64,000 nt of DNA, from positions 1 to 64,000 of the forward strand of contig JBDTVS010000004.1 in NCBI GenBank assembly GCA_040007095.1. The letters are read 5' to 3'. Under the pieces are notes generated by a model. That model did no database searches. It was not told the origin of the DNA and was given only the letters and a program-made list of their open reading frames with translations. This stretch comes from JBDTVS01 sp040007095 (GTDB taxonomy: Bacteria; Acidobacteriota; Vicinamibacteria; Vicinamibacterales; CAVVIG01). The position numbers were made by a program, and so were the translations under genes. Each line of letters opens with the position of its first letter. Position 1 is the first letter of the stretch. This document shows positions 50,667 to 59,261 of this stretch, piece after piece.

Positions 50667-51124
50667 CTCAATCTCCAGTCTCGCTTACGGATCTCCGCGC
50701 CGCGAATCTTCCGTCCACGACCGCTCCAGCGCCATAGTAGTACCCGGTTTTTCTCTCGGACGCCAGTCGACGCCACTTAGAACCCTGGCGGAAATTAGGC
50801 TGCCACCTTCGCCGTCGATGCATCCCGCCGGGCTGCGTTGCTCGTCGCTTGCATACTCCCGGTATGCGCGCTCCTCACGCCTTGCCGGGCGGGCGCCTCG
50901 ACGCCCAAGCTGACAGCTTAATTCCCGCCAGGGTCGTTAGGACCTCAGGCTTCGGGCGGCTCTCGCTGTCGGGCCAACGCTGCTCGCAACAAGCAGCGCA
51001 AGGTCGGGGCGGCAGCCGAATCGATGGGCGACAGGGAATCACATGGGGAATAATGTGCACGGTCAGGCACGTCGCCGCACGTGATTGCCTCGACATTTTG
51101 CGAAGGACCACCAGGAGACGCCAG
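50667..51124. other. Divergent intergenic region containing palindromic element C
   Basis: These 458 bases lie between the esterase start and the carboxymuconolactone decarboxylase-like gene. Element C occupies 50777-50940. An open frame through it on the plus strand is explained by the repeat and has no RBS. I see no other gene. Confidence 0.6.
50777..50940 (+). repeat. Palindromic element family, copy C (164 bp)
   Basis: The arms TTAGAACCCTGGCGGAAATT and AATTCCCGCCAGGGTCGTTAG-type sequence (ending at 50940) are inverted complements but unrelated in sequence to those of copies A and E. The core is nearly identical to copies A and E, from GATGCATCCCGCCGGGC to GCCTCGACGCCC, with central hairpin GCATAC-TCCCG-GTATGC. 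TTAG is at both ends. Confidence 0.9.
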
Positions 51125-51805
51125 ATGATGATCATGCACCGACAGTTGAATTGGGGCGCCGCCTTTCTGCTGCTGGCCTCGGGAGCGCTTGTGGCCGCGG
51201 CGCAATCGACGGCGAAGCTTCCGGCCGATCTCGATTCCGATTCCCACGCGCGTATTCCCTACCTGCAGCGCAAGGATCTGGATGCGCGCGGCCAGAAAAT
51301 CTACGACACGCTGCCTGGCCGCAGCGCCGAAGGCGTGCTGCGCGGCCCGCTCGCCTTTGCCGCGTACAACCCAGCCGTGGCGCAGGCCCTGTTCGATCTT
51401 CACAATGCGGCCGTGCAGGAAGGCACGCTGGATCCACACGTGCGGGAACTGGCCATCCTGGTCGCGTGCCGGGAAACCAACTACAGCCTCGAATGGAATG
51501 CGCACGAGCCGAGCGCGTTGAAAGCCGGCGTGGATCCCAAGGTGATCGACGCAGTGCGCCACAGCCGCGCCCTCAGCGGTGTCGACGACAAGGATGCGCT
51601 GGTGATCCGCTTTGGCCGCCAGATGCTCCGCGACAAGAACATGGACTCGGCCACCTTCGCGAAAGCCGTGGAGTTGTTCGGCCGGCGCGGCGCCATGGAC
51701 ATGGTGGCGGTCATGAGCACGTACGCGGTCAGTGGGCTGTTTGCGATTGCCGTCGACGAGCACATGCCGGCAGGACGGCCGGAACTGGAGCGTGTCGCGA
51801 AGTGA
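51125..51805 (+). CDS. Secreted carboxymuconolactone decarboxylase/AhpD-like protein
   Basis: The protein has 226 residues with a signal peptide (WGAAFLLLASGALVAAAQ), unusual for this mostly cytoplasmic family. The helical CMD/AhpD-like domain spans about 80-215: LAFAAYNPAVAQALFDLHNA, RELAILVACRETNYSLEWNAHEP. It has one Cys where AhpD has CxxC, so a decarboxylase/lyase-type or structural role is likelier than thiol peroxidase support. The start at 51125 follows AGGAG by 7 nt; the longer frame is repeat-derived. Confidence 0.85.
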   Translation: MMIMHRQLNWGAAFLLLASGALVAAAQSTAKLPADLDSDSHARIPYLQRKDLDARGQKIYDTLPGRSAEGVLRGPLAFAAYNPAVAQALFDLHNAAVQEGTLDPHVRELAILVACRETNYSLEWNAHEPSALKAGVDPKVIDAVRHSRALSGVDDKDALVIRFGRQMLRDKNMDSATFAKAVELFGRRGAMDMVAVMSTYAVSGLFAIAVDEHMPAGRPELERVAK

Positions 51806-51825
51806 TTGATCAGTTCTCGGTCGTC

Positions 51826-51889
51826 GGGCGCCTACGGGGCGTCTCGCCCGTCTCGGTGCGATGCCAGATTTTCACGACGGGCTACTCAG
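51826..51889 (+). repeat. Truncated palindromic element (right half only)
   Basis: The segment GTCTCGGTGCGATGCCAG to TTTTCACGACGGGCTACT matches the right end of copy B (CCTCGGTGCGACGACGGACT, TTTCACCACGGGCTGCT) and has no left arm. Copy D begins at its end, so D may have inserted next to or into an older copy. Confidence 0.6.
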
Positions 51890-52050
51890 GGCCTGCGGCA
51901 AAATAAGGTGCACATTGTGGCCGCCGATGCATCCCGCCGGGCTGCGTTGCTCGTCGGTCACATGCACCCGCATGCTCCCTCCTCGCGCCTTGCGATCCGG
52001 GCGCCTCGGCGCCCAGCTTGGCACCCTTATTTTCTGTCCGGGCTGCTAAG
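51886..52050 (+). repeat. Palindromic element family, copy D (about 165 bp)
   Basis: Left arm CAGGGCCTGCGGCAAAATAA and right arm TTATTTTCTGTCCGGGCTG pair imperfectly. The core GATGCATCCCGCCGGGCTGC is shared. The central hairpin is CATGC-ACCC-GCATG, different in sequence but still paired. The right end reads GGGCTGCTAAG. Ends are less clear than in A and C. Confidence 0.8.
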
Positions 52051-52138
52051 GTCGAGCCGGCCGGCAGCCCGGGCTCGACGTCAAAAAAACACTCGGTAGA
52101 TCCGACCATCGTTGATATCCTCCTGTGGAGTAATTCAT

Positions 52139-53776
52139 ATGGAGAGCGGCTTGGACGACGCTGGACCAGTGGAGTCGGGTCAGCTTTCCGATTCCATCGT
52201 CTCGCTCGCCGACATGTTGGCGAGGGATGTGCACTTCGAGTGGTACGAGGCCCTCGCAACCGCACTGCAGCTGTGCCACGGCATCACCCAGTCGACTGAG
52301 CAGACCGGGCCCGCGACCGTTCAACTGGGCAATGTGTTTGTCGCCCCAGTGGGTGACGTGGTCGCTCTCACGCGCCCGCAGCATCCCGCGACCGCCGTGC
52401 CGCGAGTCGCCGAGCTGCTCAGTGAGATGCTCCCGGATTTTCATCGCCGTACCACGTTCCGTGCGGTGATTGCTCAGGCCACCTCCGATCCACCAGGCTA
52501 CGCATCGCTCGAAGAATTTGCGGAGGCCCTGGCGCCGTTCGAGCGGCCGGATCGGGTCGAGATCGTTCGAGGGGTGTACCAGCGCTGGCGGGTGATCTCG
52601 GCCACGGCTCTGCTCCCTGAATCCGACGCACTCGACATTTTCCTTTCCGAGGGGCCTGGCGTCGATCCGATCTCCCCTGAGCCGATCGTGGCGCCGACCC
52701 TGACGCCGGTCGTGGCGCCGAGTCCGGCGCCGACCCTGACGTCGAGTCTGACGCCGAGTCTGGCGTCGAGTCTGACGCCGAGTCCGGTGTCGAGCCTGAC
52801 ACCGAGTCTGGCGTCGAGTCTAGCGCCGGTCGAGATACCGAGTCTGACGCCCACTCTGGGGCCGAACCTGGCGCCGTACACGCCGTCGTTCACGGCGCCA
52901 GTCAAACCACGGGCACGACAGTCCTTCTGGCTGGGACAGTCCGAGTTCCTGCTGCACGCAGCGGCTTTGGCGGCGGTTGCCGTGGTGATTGCAGGTCTGG
53001 CCATCTGGGCGCTCGGATTGAGGCGTCCGGCCGCGGTGGTCAGCAGTCCTGCGAAGCAAACCGAACCGATTCCCGACAGAATAGAAACGCAGGGCCCTCC
53101 CGCCACGCCCGAGACTTCTCCCGCGGCACGCGCGGGAGCGTCGCCCGCCTCGTCCCGGCGGCCTGCGACGACGACCGCAGAAGCGCCACGCCTGCCGGCG
53201 CCTCCGGCCCCGCGCGAAATCGCGATCCCGGCCCCGCCGGCGTTGTCGGTGAGGGCGTCAACGGCGTCAACCAACAAGCCGATCGTGTCCGAGCAACCAG
53301 TCCAACCACTACGCGCGGCGCCGTCGGCGCCAAGACATTCACCAGAGACGCCGCTCGCCGCCTCGGAGCCGGTTATCGAGACCCCGTCGCGGCCGGCTGT
53401 TGTCGATGGGTCCTCAATCTCGGTTCCGAGTGCGCTCGCGCCATTGACCGTGGCACGGCCGAACCGTTTCGACGTCACGTCGACAACCTTCAGCGAAGCC
53501 GATGTGGACGTCGTACCACCTGTTCCTGATTCCTCGCAGCAACTCTGGCTCATGCCGGCGAGCCCGCGGCGTTCGGATCAGATCAGGATCGAAATCGTCG
53601 TGGACGAACGCGGTTCCGTGCAAGCCGTCAAGGCGAGGGACCGTACCGATAGCCTGAGCGACGCGGCCGCTTTGACGATGAGTCTCAGCGCCGTCAAATC
53701 GTGGCACTTCACCCCGGCACTGAAGGATGGCCGTCCGGTCAAGTTCCGGCTGAACCTGACGCTGACGATACACTGA
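52139..53776 (+). CDS. TonB-C-terminal protein with Ser/Thr/Pro repeat linker and degenerate N-terminal domain
   Basis: The protein has 545 residues. The N-terminal soluble domain (about 1-165) with WYEALATALQLCHGI, VAPVGDVVALTRP and ASLEEFAEALAP resembles a degenerate Ser/Thr-kinase-like module lacking catalytic motifs. A low-complexity linker of repeated SLTPSLASSLTPS units (about 180-250) precedes one membrane helix (LHAAALAAVAVVIAGLAIWA, about 275-297). A long Pro/Ala periplasmic stretch leads to a C-terminal TonB-like domain (about 470-543: IRIEIVVDERGSVQAVKA, VKSWHFTPALKDGRPV). It may energise an outer-membrane receptor such as the one at 55348. The start follows GGAG by 9 nt. Confidence 0.75.
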   Translation: MESGLDDAGPVESGQLSDSIVSLADMLARDVHFEWYEALATALQLCHGITQSTEQTGPATVQLGNVFVAPVGDVVALTRPQHPATAVPRVAELLSEMLPDFHRRTTFRAVIAQATSDPPGYASLEEFAEALAPFERPDRVEIVRGVYQRWRVISATALLPESDALDIFLSEGPGVDPISPEPIVAPTLTPVVAPSPAPTLTSSLTPSLASSLTPSPVSSLTPSLASSLAPVEIPSLTPTLGPNLAPYTPSFTAPVKPRARQSFWLGQSEFLLHAAALAAVAVVIAGLAIWALGLRRPAAVVSSPAKQTEPIPDRIETQGPPATPETSPAARAGASPASSRRPATTTAEAPRLPAPPAPREIAIPAPPALSVRASTASTNKPIVSEQPVQPLRAAPSAPRHSPETPLAASEPVIETPSRPAVVDGSSISVPSALAPLTVARPNRFDVTSTTFSEADVDVVPPVPDSSQQLWLMPASPRRSDQIRIEIVVDERGSVQAVKARDRTDSLSDAAALTMSLSAVKSWHFTPALKDGRPVKFRLNLTLTIH

Positions 53777-53944
53777 CGCGCTCGGTGCAGCGCTCCCCCC
53801 GGCGTCTGGCAACTTCAAAAGGTCAGAGCTTCGCAGGGCGAATTCCCGAAGACAGGGACATTAGGCGAGGTGAAGATCTGGCTGTGGTCAGCCTGCACCA
53901 CAGTTCTGCGAGGTGACACTCGGTGACACCCGGTAACGACGCGG

Positions 53945-55081
53945 CTACACCTTCGGCTTGATCCCTTTGAACATGAATCGCTGCACGCGGCTTCCTCCCT
54001 GCACTTCCACCGTATAGATGTTCCCCTTCGAGTCGGTCGCCAGATGGTGAACGGCGTGGAAGTCGCCTGGCCCTTTTCCTTCCTCGCCGAAATAGCCCAC
54101 CTCCTCGAGGGTCTGCCGGTTGACGATGTGGACGTGCCCGTTGCCCTGATCCGCCGAGTATATGAAGTGCTGCTGCGGGTCGGGCGAGAACGCCAGCCCG
54201 CCGGTCGTTGACGAGCTCTTCGCGGTCCGGGTGACGAATCCCTGCTTGATGTACTTCCCGTCGAGTGTGAACACCTGGATGCGGCTGTTGCCGCGGTCGC
54301 CGACATAGACCAGGGCATCGTTGGAGATCTTGATGGAGTGCACCGTTCCAAACTGCTGCGGACCGGGGCCGTCCATCGTGCGAGTGGGCGCGGGCGTCTC
54401 TTTCATCGGCACGTTGCCGAACGCGCCCCACAGGCGTTTGAACGCGAGCGTATCCGCATCGAGGACAATCACTCGCTGGTTGCCGTATCCGTCGGCGATG
54501 AACATCTCGTTGGTCTTCTGATACACCACCATCTCGGCCGGGCCATTCAGGTTCGCGGTGTCGGTGTTGCCCTTGCTCGAATCGCGATGACCGAATTGCC
54601 GGACGAATTTTCCGTCGGTCGAGAACTGCAGCAGCATGTCATCCGAACGCGGCGTCTCCTTGACCTGCGCGGACGGATTGTTTCCCGCGATCCAGACACG
54701 GTCTTTGTAGTCGACGTAAATCAAGTGCTCGTTGTCGGGCCAGTCGTACGCGACGGACGGCCCGCCCCATGCCCGCAAGAACTTGCCCTGCTTGTCGAAC
54801 TCCAGCACCGGCGGCGCCACATGCTCCCGCTTCTCGAGCGGCAGGGTCCGCGGGCGTTGAATGACCCACACGTTGTCGTGGCTGTCGACGGTGACTGACG
54901 CCGGGTCTCCCATGATCCAGCTGTTCGGGAGCTTCGGCCATTCGGGATCCACCTGAAACGTGGGCACGCCGCCCACGGTCGTTGCGCTGCTGGCCGCCTG
55001 CATCAGCACTGCCCGGCTCACGCCAACACCGACGACCATCGAAACCACCGCGACGCCTGTCAGCTTCATGTTTCTTGTCAT
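53945..55081 (-). CDS. Secreted NHL-repeat beta-propeller protein (PAL-like)
   Basis: The protein has 378 residues. A signal segment (TGVAVVSMVVGVGVSRAVLM) precedes six NHL-type repeats, for example VTVDSHDNVWVIQRP, FDKQGKFLRAWGG, GPAEMVVYQKTNEMFIADGYGNQRVIVLDA, DALVYVGDRGNSRIQVF and LATDSKGNIYTVEV. The layout matches bacterial proteins resembling peptidyl-alpha-hydroxyglycine lyase domains; enzymatic activity is not established. The start at 55081 follows GGGAG by about 8 nt. Minus strand, downstream of the TonB receptor. Confidence 0.8.
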   Translation of the reverse strand: MTRNMKLTGVAVVSMVVGVGVSRAVLMQAASSATTVGGVPTFQVDPEWPKLPNSWIMGDPASVTVDSHDNVWVIQRPRTLPLEKREHVAPPVLEFDKQGKFLRAWGGPSVAYDWPDNEHLIYVDYKDRVWIAGNNPSAQVKETPRSDDMLLQFSTDGKFVRQFGHRDSSKGNTDTANLNGPAEMVVYQKTNEMFIADGYGNQRVIVLDADTLAFKRLWGAFGNVPMKETPAPTRTMDGPGPQQFGTVHSIKISNDALVYVGDRGNSRIQVFTLDGKYIKQGFVTRTAKSSSTTGGLAFSPDPQQHFIYSADQGNGHVHIVNRQTLEEVGYFGEEGKGPGDFHAVHHLATDSKGNIYTVEVQGGSRVQRFMFKGIKPKV

Positions 55082-55347
55082 ATGTTTCACTCCCGTCACT
55101 ACCGAGCACGACCGGCGAGAAGCCATGTGCGGGCCCGCGCCCGCCGGGTCTCCCGCCGATCGGCGCGTCGTATTTTTCGTACCACTGCCTTCCAAGTTCC
55201 CACTTCCGAGTGTTCAGTTCGGGCTGCGTTTGCCGCAGCCCAGCCCGCGAGAACCCTTGAGAACCCGAAGCTTGACCGGACGGGTCGAGTTTCGGGGCTC
55301 GCAAGTGACCTATAGCGGGCCGAGGCCCCAGAGGGGCCGGAGGCCCG

Positions 55348-58263
55348 CTAGAACTCGATCCGAACCCCGAGCTGACCCTGGCGCGGGACGTAGGCGTTGC
55401 CAGAGGTCGCGACCGGCTGTCCGAAATTAGCCGAGGTGAGCAGGGTCGTGTAGTTGCCGTAGTTCTTCCAGTTGAATACGTTGAACAATTCGGCGAGCAG
55501 CTCGATGCGGACGTTGTTGACGAGCGTCACGCGCTTGGTGATGCGCATATCAACCTTCTCCAGCGGGAGACCCCGCAGCGCGTTGCGCGGCCAGACGGTG
55601 CCGGTGGCGATGACCGCAGGTCCCTCCCACCGATCCAGCATCGCGGCCGGAATCACGATCGGCGCCCCCAGGTTCAGGCGGTTCGCACCCGGTTTGCTGT
55701 ACGGCTTCTGCGACGTGGTGCCGTTGTAGTAGTTGCCCGACCCGTAGAAGTACGAGCCGGCCACGGTCATTTGCCACGGCAGGTTGACGATGCCATTCGC
55801 CCGGAGTGTGTCGCGCTGGAAATCTGACGATCGCGACCAGTCGGCATCCGGGTTGAACTGGTTATCGGCCATGTAGCCGAAGCTGGTCGTGTCATCGTTC
55901 TTCGCGAACGTCCGCGTATAGGTCACGCCGCCCTGGACGTTGTTCTTGAACCGACGGGTGAACGAGCTCGAAAGCAGCACGGTCTCGGTCTCGCCATGGC
56001 TGTTCAGCAACTGGACCGGGCCGTATGCCGGATTGGGCCGTCCGTAGATGGTGGGATCCAGGTTGTAGCCCGTGGCTGGGTTGTAGAAGAGGTTCACGTC
56101 ACGCTGACGCGTCTGATTGTTCTCCTCCAGCGCCGTCAAGTCGACGTCGACGCCCATCGACGATCCCAGCTGCTTCTGGAATCCGATCGAACTCTGCCAG
56201 CTATACGGGTTCTTGAAGTCAGTGGCGAAGGGGTACGCCAGCTGCACCGGCGCCGGCGCGCGCCCCGAGAGAAAGTCCTCCGCCGACACACCTCGGGTGG
56301 GATCCTCCATGAATCCCGGTCCGTTGGGGAGGAAGACGCCCGCGACCGACCGGTTGTAGAACTGCTGGCTGTAGGTCGCGTTCGAGACCGGCGTCGCGTA
56401 ATAGATGCCGCTGCCGCCGCGAATGACCAGGTCGTTCTTTCCGCCGACGTTGTAGGCGAAGCCGAGGCGCGGCTCGACGTTGGTGAGGTCGCGAATGCCC
56501 GTCTTATAACCGAAGTCGCCCGACTCGAGGCCGTTGTTGATCTGGATGACCGTCGGCGTGACCCAGGGCGGGTTGCTCGCTCCCCAGTCCGCGTCATAGC
56601 GGACGCCGAGCGTGATGGAAAGGTTGCTGGCCACCCGCCAGTTGTCGCCGAACCACAGCGCCAGGGTCGGCCGCGGTGTATTGACCAGATAATCCGGGTT
56701 GAAGTTGATATCGAACTCCTGCAGGTAGGGCTCGAGACCGGTGATGTTCCAGGCCGTCGGGTTGTTCCACTCCGCAGGCGGGAAGCGGGCCTCGAGTTCG
56801 GCGGTTGACGGTACCTTGTTGAACACATAGGTACCGCGCCGGTTCAAGTCCCATATCTTCGTGTCTTTGACCCGCAGGTACTCGGCGCCGAATTTGGTCT
56901 CGTGCTTCCCAAGATGCCAGTTCACCTCTGCCCGGCCGCTATAGGTGTCCTGCCACGTGTAATTGGGATAGTTGTAGATCCCGCCGAGGGTCAATCCGGG
57001 AAATTGAAATCTCGGGACGAAGAACGGCGTGTTGTGAAATGGCACGTCATTCGACGCCAGCGAATCGTAGAACCACGCGAACTTGTTGATGCCGCCGGTA
57101 ACCTGCATGGTCATGTTGGTGCCGACCAGATGGTTCCACGTGCCGATCGCGTTATTCGCATTCGACGTGTAGACCTCCGCCGTTGACGGGTGCTGTGTGC
57201 CGCTCGCGATCTGTGACGGGTTCGACACCGACCAGCGCTGCCCGCGGACCGAGAGGTTGTCCGTCGATGAGATTTGATAGTCGACGCGGCCGAGATAGTT
57301 CTTGTTAATCGCCTTCGACGGCATCTGCCAGGTCTGGTTGGGGAGCAGCGTCGGCGCCAGGGCCGCGGTGTCCGGCTGCCGCTCGTACTCATACGCGCCG
57401 AAGAAGTGCATCCTGTTCACGACAATCGGGCCGCCAAGGGTTGCGCCCGCCTGCTGGTTCTGGAACGGCAGCACCGTCCCGGTCACTGGGTCTGGCGCGT
57501 TGAAGTTGTCACTGCGGAAGAACCCATAGGTCGAACCCTTCAGATCGTTGGTGCCCGACCGAGAAATGGCCTGCACCTGCATCCCGGTCGACCGGCCCTG
57601 CGCGATGTCGAACATGTTCGTCACGATTTGGAACTCGGCGATCGCCTCGCGGCTGACTTTGGGCTGCCCGAAGCCCGAACCGGCGACTCGCTGCGTGATC
57701 TGCTGGCCATCGAGATTCAACTGAAACTGACCATCGTTCGCACCGGGCGTGTTGGTGATGTTGTTGGCCGTCACCCCCTTGACCATCAAGGACAGTTCCT
57801 GCCAGTTCCGTCCCTGGAGCGGCAGTTCCGCCATCTGTCGGCGATCGATGTTCCCGGCCACCTGCGACGAGGTGGTATTGACGAGCGGCGCTTGCGAGGT
57901 CACGGTAATCGTCTCCTGCAGCGCCGCCACTTTCAGGGAGATTCGAGGCACCGTCACACTCTGGCCAACCAGCAGTTCGACGTTGGTGATCTCCGTGGTG
58001 GCAAAGCCCGATAGCTCGACCCGGAATTTGTACTGGCCGGGCGGCATATTGGTGAACCGGTAACGGCCGTCCGCCTCGGCAACGGCGAGTGACTGGACGC
58101 CGGTGCTCATCTCGGTGGCGGTCACCGTGGTTCCGGGCAGTACCGCCTGCGATTCATCGACGACGATGCCCTGCACCGTCGCATTCTGCTGGGCGGCAAG
58201 GTGAGGCGGCGGCAGTAGCAGCAGCAGCGCACACGCGATTAAGAAGCGGATGTAACGGGACAT
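55348..58263 (-). CDS. TonB-dependent receptor with carboxypeptidase regulatory-like N-domain (Oar-like)
   Basis: The protein has 971 residues. A signal peptide (FLIACALLLLLPPPHLAAQ) is followed by an Ig-like carboxypeptidase-regulatory domain (about 22-105: ATVQGIVVDESQAVLPGTTV, GRYRFTNMPPGQYKFRVELS). A plug (about 110-260, RQMAELPLQGRNWQELSLM) and a 22-strand outer-membrane barrel follow, ending GQLGVRIEF with the C-terminal Phe. This architecture is typical of the large acidobacterial TonB receptor families that take up glycans or other large substrates. The start at 58263 follows GGAGG by 6 nt. Its upstream region carries two of three operator-like palindromes. Confidence 0.93.
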   Translation of the reverse strand: MSRYIRFLIACALLLLLPPPHLAAQQNATVQGIVVDESQAVLPGTTVTATEMSTGVQSLAVAEADGRYRFTNMPPGQYKFRVELSGFATTEITNVELLVGQSVTVPRISLKVAALQETITVTSQAPLVNTTSSQVAGNIDRRQMAELPLQGRNWQELSLMVKGVTANNITNTPGANDGQFQLNLDGQQITQRVAGSGFGQPKVSREAIAEFQIVTNMFDIAQGRSTGMQVQAISRSGTNDLKGSTYGFFRSDNFNAPDPVTGTVLPFQNQQAGATLGGPIVVNRMHFFGAYEYERQPDTAALAPTLLPNQTWQMPSKAINKNYLGRVDYQISSTDNLSVRGQRWSVSNPSQIASGTQHPSTAEVYTSNANNAIGTWNHLVGTNMTMQVTGGINKFAWFYDSLASNDVPFHNTPFFVPRFQFPGLTLGGIYNYPNYTWQDTYSGRAEVNWHLGKHETKFGAEYLRVKDTKIWDLNRRGTYVFNKVPSTAELEARFPPAEWNNPTAWNITGLEPYLQEFDINFNPDYLVNTPRPTLALWFGDNWRVASNLSITLGVRYDADWGASNPPWVTPTVIQINNGLESGDFGYKTGIRDLTNVEPRLGFAYNVGGKNDLVIRGGSGIYYATPVSNATYSQQFYNRSVAGVFLPNGPGFMEDPTRGVSAEDFLSGRAPAPVQLAYPFATDFKNPYSWQSSIGFQKQLGSSMGVDVDLTALEENNQTRQRDVNLFYNPATGYNLDPTIYGRPNPAYGPVQLLNSHGETETVLLSSSFTRRFKNNVQGGVTYTRTFAKNDDTTSFGYMADNQFNPDADWSRSSDFQRDTLRANGIVNLPWQMTVAGSYFYGSGNYYNGTTSQKPYSKPGANRLNLGAPIVIPAAMLDRWEGPAVIATGTVWPRNALRGLPLEKVDMRITKRVTLVNNVRIELLAELFNVFNWKNYGNYTTLLTSANFGQPVATSGNAYVPRQGQLGVRIEF

Positions 58264-58719
58264 CGGATCCTCCTTCACGAGATGGCAATGACCGAATGAG
58301 TGGTGAGGAAAGCGATCGATCACGGTCCGAACGCCGATGCGGCTCTCTCGATTCTTCAATCGCGCGATCGCGAATCGATCGCTCAGTCTCGAATCGCTTT
58401 CCGATGTCGAACCACGATCTCGATCGACGCAGGCGAACTCGGCGCGTGCAGAAGCGCTGTAGCAAGCGCATTGCCATGGTCGCGGTGCACACGCCTTTCC
58501 GAAGGAAACCGCGCTGTACCAGGAGGGCGAGGCGCATCAAGCCGTTCGCGGCGGGCCGGCGAAATCGACAATGTCGTGGAACCGCGCTCTTCGCTCTCGA
58601 CCAAAATGTCGAGACGCCGCAGGCGGGGCCATGTGAACGCCGAGACGCGTCAGCCGGAACACGCGGAGGGCGCCTCGTCCGCGGCGCGACGTTCAATTCG
58701 TGTCAATTCACGCGGCAGA

Positions 58720-58735
58720 TCAACAGAACCGTTGA
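58720..58735. promoter_or_regulatory. Operator-like palindrome, copy 1
   Basis: TCAACAGAACCGTTGA is a 7-bp inverted repeat with one mismatch and a 2-bp centre. It is preceded by a related GCGCGACGTTCAATTCGTG context. Confidence 0.5.
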
Positions 58736-58838
58736 CGTATGGTGGGCTCTATTGCTGACCGGTCATTCTCCGTGCCGGTGCGCAATGACTCGCCGGCGGG
58801 CCGCGCGAACATGCTTGGAGTAGTTCTCAGTGGACCGA

Positions 58839-58854
58839 TCAACAGAACTGTTGA
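58839..58854. promoter_or_regulatory. Operator-like palindrome, copy 2 (perfect)
   Basis: TCAACAGAACTGTTGA is a perfect 7-bp inverted repeat with a 2-bp centre. The flank GCGAACATGCTTGG matches that of copy 3. Confidence 0.55.
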
Positions 58855-59070
58855 CGGACGAGCGCGCGGCGGCTGCGATCTCAGTAACACCCGCGGGAGC
58901 GCGGCGGGCAGCAGGTGGCTGTCGATTCTTCTTGAGTCCCTATCTGTATGGCTCTGACCTGTAACTCCGCTATGCCAACGTTCACGCGTTCGCATTCCCG
59001 TAATTCGATCGCGTGAATGCTCGTCGCAGAAATGCGCGCGAACATTCTTGGCGCAGGTTCGAGCGGCAAA

Positions 59071-59086
59071 TCAACACAACTGTTGA
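59071..59086. promoter_or_regulatory. Operator-like palindrome, copy 3
   Basis: TCAACACAACTGTTGA has one mismatch in the left arm, with flank GCGAACATTCTTGG. It lies 232 bp from copy 2, twice the spacing between copies 1 and 2 (119 bp). Confidence 0.5.
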
Positions 59087-59261
59087 CGCGTGCATGTGCG
59101 AGCGCCGTGAGCGCGGCGGCGTGCAGGTCGCGACATCGCGCAAGTGCGCTCCATTCATGCAGTTACTCATCGCGGCTGCGGTGCCGCACCGATCAGGGAC
59201 ATGCTGGCCGGCGATTTGCTTTGCACCACTGCGCAGCCGAAAACCGAGAGGTGGAGATCGC

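Larger units (their letters stand above)
51806..52138. other. Intergenic region with tandem partial and full palindromic elements
   Basis: It holds a truncated element (51826-51889) immediately followed by full copy D (51886-52050), then a short leader with GGAG ahead of the 52139 gene. No gene is present. Confidence 0.6.
58264..59261. other. Long divergent control region between the TonB receptor and the DUF1592 gene
   Basis: About 1 kb with no supportable gene. It contains three copies of a 16-bp palindrome (58720, 58839, 59071) in related flanking sequence, and a CGATTCG-rich palindromic stretch at 58350-58410. The open frame continuous with the DUF1592 protein from 59013 is upstream of the RBS-backed start. 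Confidence 0.6.

Noticed and set aside
50849..51124. N-terminal extension of the carboxymuconolactone decarboxylase-like protein
   Set aside because: The extension is translated repeat sequence; AGGAG and a signal peptide support ATG 51125.
59060..59075. Possible tRNA T-loop (GGTTCGAG)
   Set aside because: No cloverleaf can be formed around it; it is part of the tandem flank of an operator-like palindrome.
59013..59261. Upstream extension of the DUF1592 protein
   Set aside because: It overlaps the third operator-like palindrome and lacks an RBS; the signal peptide begins at 59262 after GGAG.
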